Assembly: GCF_004005845.1 (NCBI RefSeq)
Contig: NZ_SADE01000001.1
Coordinates: 2,232,001 to 2,296,000 of the forward strand
Direction of reading: 5' to 3'
Length of the DNA: 64,000 nucleotides
Source of the DNA: Hwanghaeella grinnelliae
Lineage (GTDB): Bacteria > Pseudomonadota > Alphaproteobacteria > UBA8366 > Aestuariispiraceae
The notes beneath the pieces were generated by a model, which was not told the DNA's origin, did no database searches, and saw only the letters and a list, made by a program, of their open reading frames with translations. Below are positions 62,386-64,000 of the stretch, piece after piece. The stretch's first letter is position 1, and each line of letters starts with the position of its first letter. A program made the translations under genes and the position numbers.

Positions 62386-63264
62386 ATGACCGAAATCGCC
62401 ATCAAGAACGTCTTCAAAGAATACAACCGAAACCCAATCTTGGAACGTGTGAACGTGACGCTTCCCGATCACGAATTCTGCCTGATCCTGGGATCGTCCG
62501 GTGCGGGAAAGAGCACGCTTCTGCGCATGCTTCTGTCACAAGAAACGCCGAGCCGCGGCGAAATTCTGATCGACGGGGAACCGATCGACGTCGAACCGCA
62601 AGCCGACCGAGGTGTGGTCTTCCAGCGGTACTCGGTATTCCCTCACAAGACGGTTTTGGACAATGTCCTGGCCGGCCCGAGCTTTCGGGAATCGCGGTTC
62701 TTCGGACGGCTGTTCGGCAACCGGAAAGCCAAGCTCCGGGACCGGGCGATGGAGCTCCTGGATCAAGTCGGCCTTTCTGATGCCGCGGACAAATATCCGG
62801 TGCAACTATCGGGCGGGATGCAACAGCGTCTCGCCATCGCCCAGGCCCTGATCATGGAACCGAAGGTTCTGTTGCTGGATGAACCTTTCGGTGCGCTCGA
62901 CCAAAGCACAAAGAAGTCGATGCACAAACTGATCCTGGATCTGTGGAACGCGAACAAGATGACCATCGTCATGGTGACGCATGACATCCAGGAAGCCTTC
63001 ACGCTGGGCACACGGGTTCTTATGGTCGACAAGCAGCGGCGCGACCCGCAAGCGCCGGAAGCCTATGGCTCCACCATTGTCCACGACCTTCGGCTCGACC
63101 CGGCCCGAAAAGCGCCCTTGGACCCGAGCGATAACGAGGAAAACCAGAGCATGGAAGACATCTTCCTTAAATGGGCAGGCCGGATGGACCACGCCATCGT
63201 CGAGGGTGCCCCGCATCCGACGACGCCCGAAGCCGCTTCGGTTTCAGCGAAGGAAGTGGCCTGA
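62386..63264 (+). CDS. ABC transporter ATP-binding protein (SsuB/TauB-like)
   Basis: Walker A GSSGAGKST (residues 36-44), the signature LSGGMQQRLA near 143, Walker B LLLDEPFGALDQ near 163 and the His switch TIVMVTHDIQEAF are all present. The 292-residue protein has a C-terminal extension of about 50 residues (from GSTIVHDLRLD) beyond the usual end, possibly regulatory. It energises the permease at 61552. The SDR gene starts 4 bases later. Confidence 0.93.
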   Translation: MTEIAIKNVFKEYNRNPILERVNVTLPDHEFCLILGSSGAGKSTLLRMLLSQETPSRGEILIDGEPIDVEPQADRGVVFQRYSVFPHKTVLDNVLAGPSFRESRFFGRLFGNRKAKLRDRAMELLDQVGLSDAADKYPVQLSGGMQQRLAIAQALIMEPKVLLLDEPFGALDQSTKKSMHKLILDLWNANKMTIVMVTHDIQEAFTLGTRVLMVDKQRRDPQAPEAYGSTIVHDLRLDPARKAPLDPSDNEENQSMEDIFLKWAGRMDHAIVEGAPHPTTPEAASVSAKEVA

Positions 63265-63268
63265 CCCC

Positions 63269-64000
63269 ATGCCGAACCAATTGACTGACGGATTGCCGCT
63301 CGCCGGCAAGGTATTCGCGGTGACCGGCGGCGCACGCGGGATCGGCGCCGCCATTGTCGCCACCTTGAATGCACGCGGTGCGAACGCCGTCGCTTTCGAC
63401 ATCGATCCATCCGCCGCCCCTGCAGGAAGTGAGTCCATCACCTGTGACGTGACGGACGAAGCGTCGGTCAAAGGCGCCTTTGAATCGCTCAATGCGAAAT
63501 ACGGGCGGTTGGACGGGATCGTCAGCAATGCCGGCATCATGCTCGAGAAGCCGGTAGCGGACACGACGTTGGAGGATTTCGACCGCGTCATCGCCGTCAA
63601 TCTGCGTGGCGTATTTCTGATGGCCAAATCCGCCCTGCCCTATTTCCGCACGGACATGCCGGATGCGGACAAGCCGCGCATCGTCAATGTCGCGTCGGAA
63701 CTCGGCCATCTTGGCCGCCCGGAATACAGCGCCTATTGCGCCAGCAAGGGCGGCGTCATCGCCTTGACCCGTGCCTTGGCGCGCGAATTTGCCCCCGGCA
63801 TTCTCGTCAACACACTGGCCCCCGGCCCAACGGACACGGATATGCTGCGGGCGGAAAAGAACTACGATAGTTGGGTAAAGGACGGCGAAGGCATTCCGCT
63901 GGGCCGCGTCGCGACCGCTGAAGAGGTTGCCTTGGCCGCCGCATTCCTATGTGGCCCGGACTCGCGTTTCATGACCGGCACCATTGTCGACGTGAACGGC
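63269..64000 (+). CDS. Short-chain dehydrogenase/reductase, 3' end cut by window edge
   Basis: A classical SDR: cofactor motif TGGARGIGAA, NAG motif (IVSNAGIM) and catalytic YSAYCASK preceded by NVASELGHLG. The reading frame is open to the last base, with about the last ten residues missing. It follows the ABC ATPase gene by 4 bases and so belongs to the same operon; the substrate is unknown. Confidence 0.9.
   Translation, partial: MPNQLTDGLPLAGKVFAVTGGARGIGAAIVATLNARGANAVAFDIDPSAAPAGSESITCDVTDEASVKGAFESLNAKYGRLDGIVSNAGIMLEKPVADTTLEDFDRVIAVNLRGVFLMAKSALPYFRTDMPDADKPRIVNVASELGHLGRPEYSAYCASKGGVIALTRALAREFAPGILVNTLAPGPTDTDMLRAEKNYDSWVKDGEGIPLGRVATAEEVALAAAFLCGPDSRFMTGTIVDVNG

Noticed and set aside
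1-64000. CRISPR arrays, insertion sequences, tRNA or rRNA genes
   Set aside because: I saw no regularly spaced repeats, transposase genes or RNA-gene signatures anywhere in the window.

Overview
The window looks like chromosomal DNA of a high-GC alphaproteobacterium, most likely of the Rhodospirillales. The best taxonomic evidence is the conserved minus-strand order CBP3-type chaperone, DUF177, rpmF, plsX, fabH, ihfA, MerR at about 32.1-36.9 kb, with bamE divergent from it. A K+-independent proton pyrophosphatase, TRAP-TAXI transport and a perfect FNR/FixK box at hemN fit the same group. I saw no rRNA, tRNA, CRISPR array, insertion sequence or phage gene.

Layout. (1) 1-9.7 kb holds two catabolic gene sets. 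On the minus strand are an enoyl-CoA hydratase, a PaaK-like CoA ligase and a TetR regulator, plus a fumarate reductase-like flavoprotein. Divergent from them is a tightly coupled plus-strand operon: Gfo/Idh/MocA dehydrogenase, IclR, TIM-barrel isomerase, EthD-like protein, NAD-epimerase and AEC transporter. The substrate is not evident. (2) 9.7-11.6 kb has a rhodanese gene and anaerobic hemN under an FNR-type box. (3) 11.7-32.1 kb is the most unusual part, a surface or flagellin glycosylation locus. It encodes two cobalamin-type radical SAM proteins, an SpsF-like nucleotidyltransferase, a PLP enzyme of the lysine-less RfbH/ColD type, sugar SDRs, an HddC-like nucleotidyltransferase, two CgeB-like glycosyltransferases, a ThsB/MTH538 TIR-like protein, a large Maf (DUF115) protein with a zinc ribbon, an orphan thiamine-diphosphate E1 alpha/beta pair, an HddA-like GHMP kinase and a NagZ-like hydrolase. 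A sigma-54-type promoter lies in front of its first plus-strand gene, as expected for flagellar co-regulation.

(4) 32.1-42.6 kb is core chromosome: envelope, lipid and ribosome genes, IHF alpha, BamE, HppA, an MFS carrier, FliL and a membrane protein. (5) 42.7-49.9 kb has an enolase-superfamily enzyme, a ferredoxin/ferredoxin-reductase pair, arginase and ornithine aminotransferase divergent from an Lrp-type regulator, and an SHMT-like enzyme. (6) 49.9-57.4 kb has an unknown protein, a secreted esterase, a YqaA membrane protein, and an AtuA/TRAP-TAXI uptake cluster with a LysR regulator. (7) 57.7-64 kb is a nitrogen-scavenging island: type III glutamine synthetase and a creatininase-family amidohydrolase transcribed divergently from two facing sigma-54-type promoters, followed by a three-gene ABC importer and an SDR cut by the window edge.

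How the parts may connect. The glycosylation genes plausibly make an activated deoxy or branched sugar that Maf and the CgeB-like enzymes attach to flagellin or another surface acceptor. The nitrogen island plausibly imports a small amide or urea-like compound, hydrolyses it and assimilates the nitrogen by glutamine synthetase under nitrogen control. Both readings are inferences from gene families, neighbourhood and promoter motifs.
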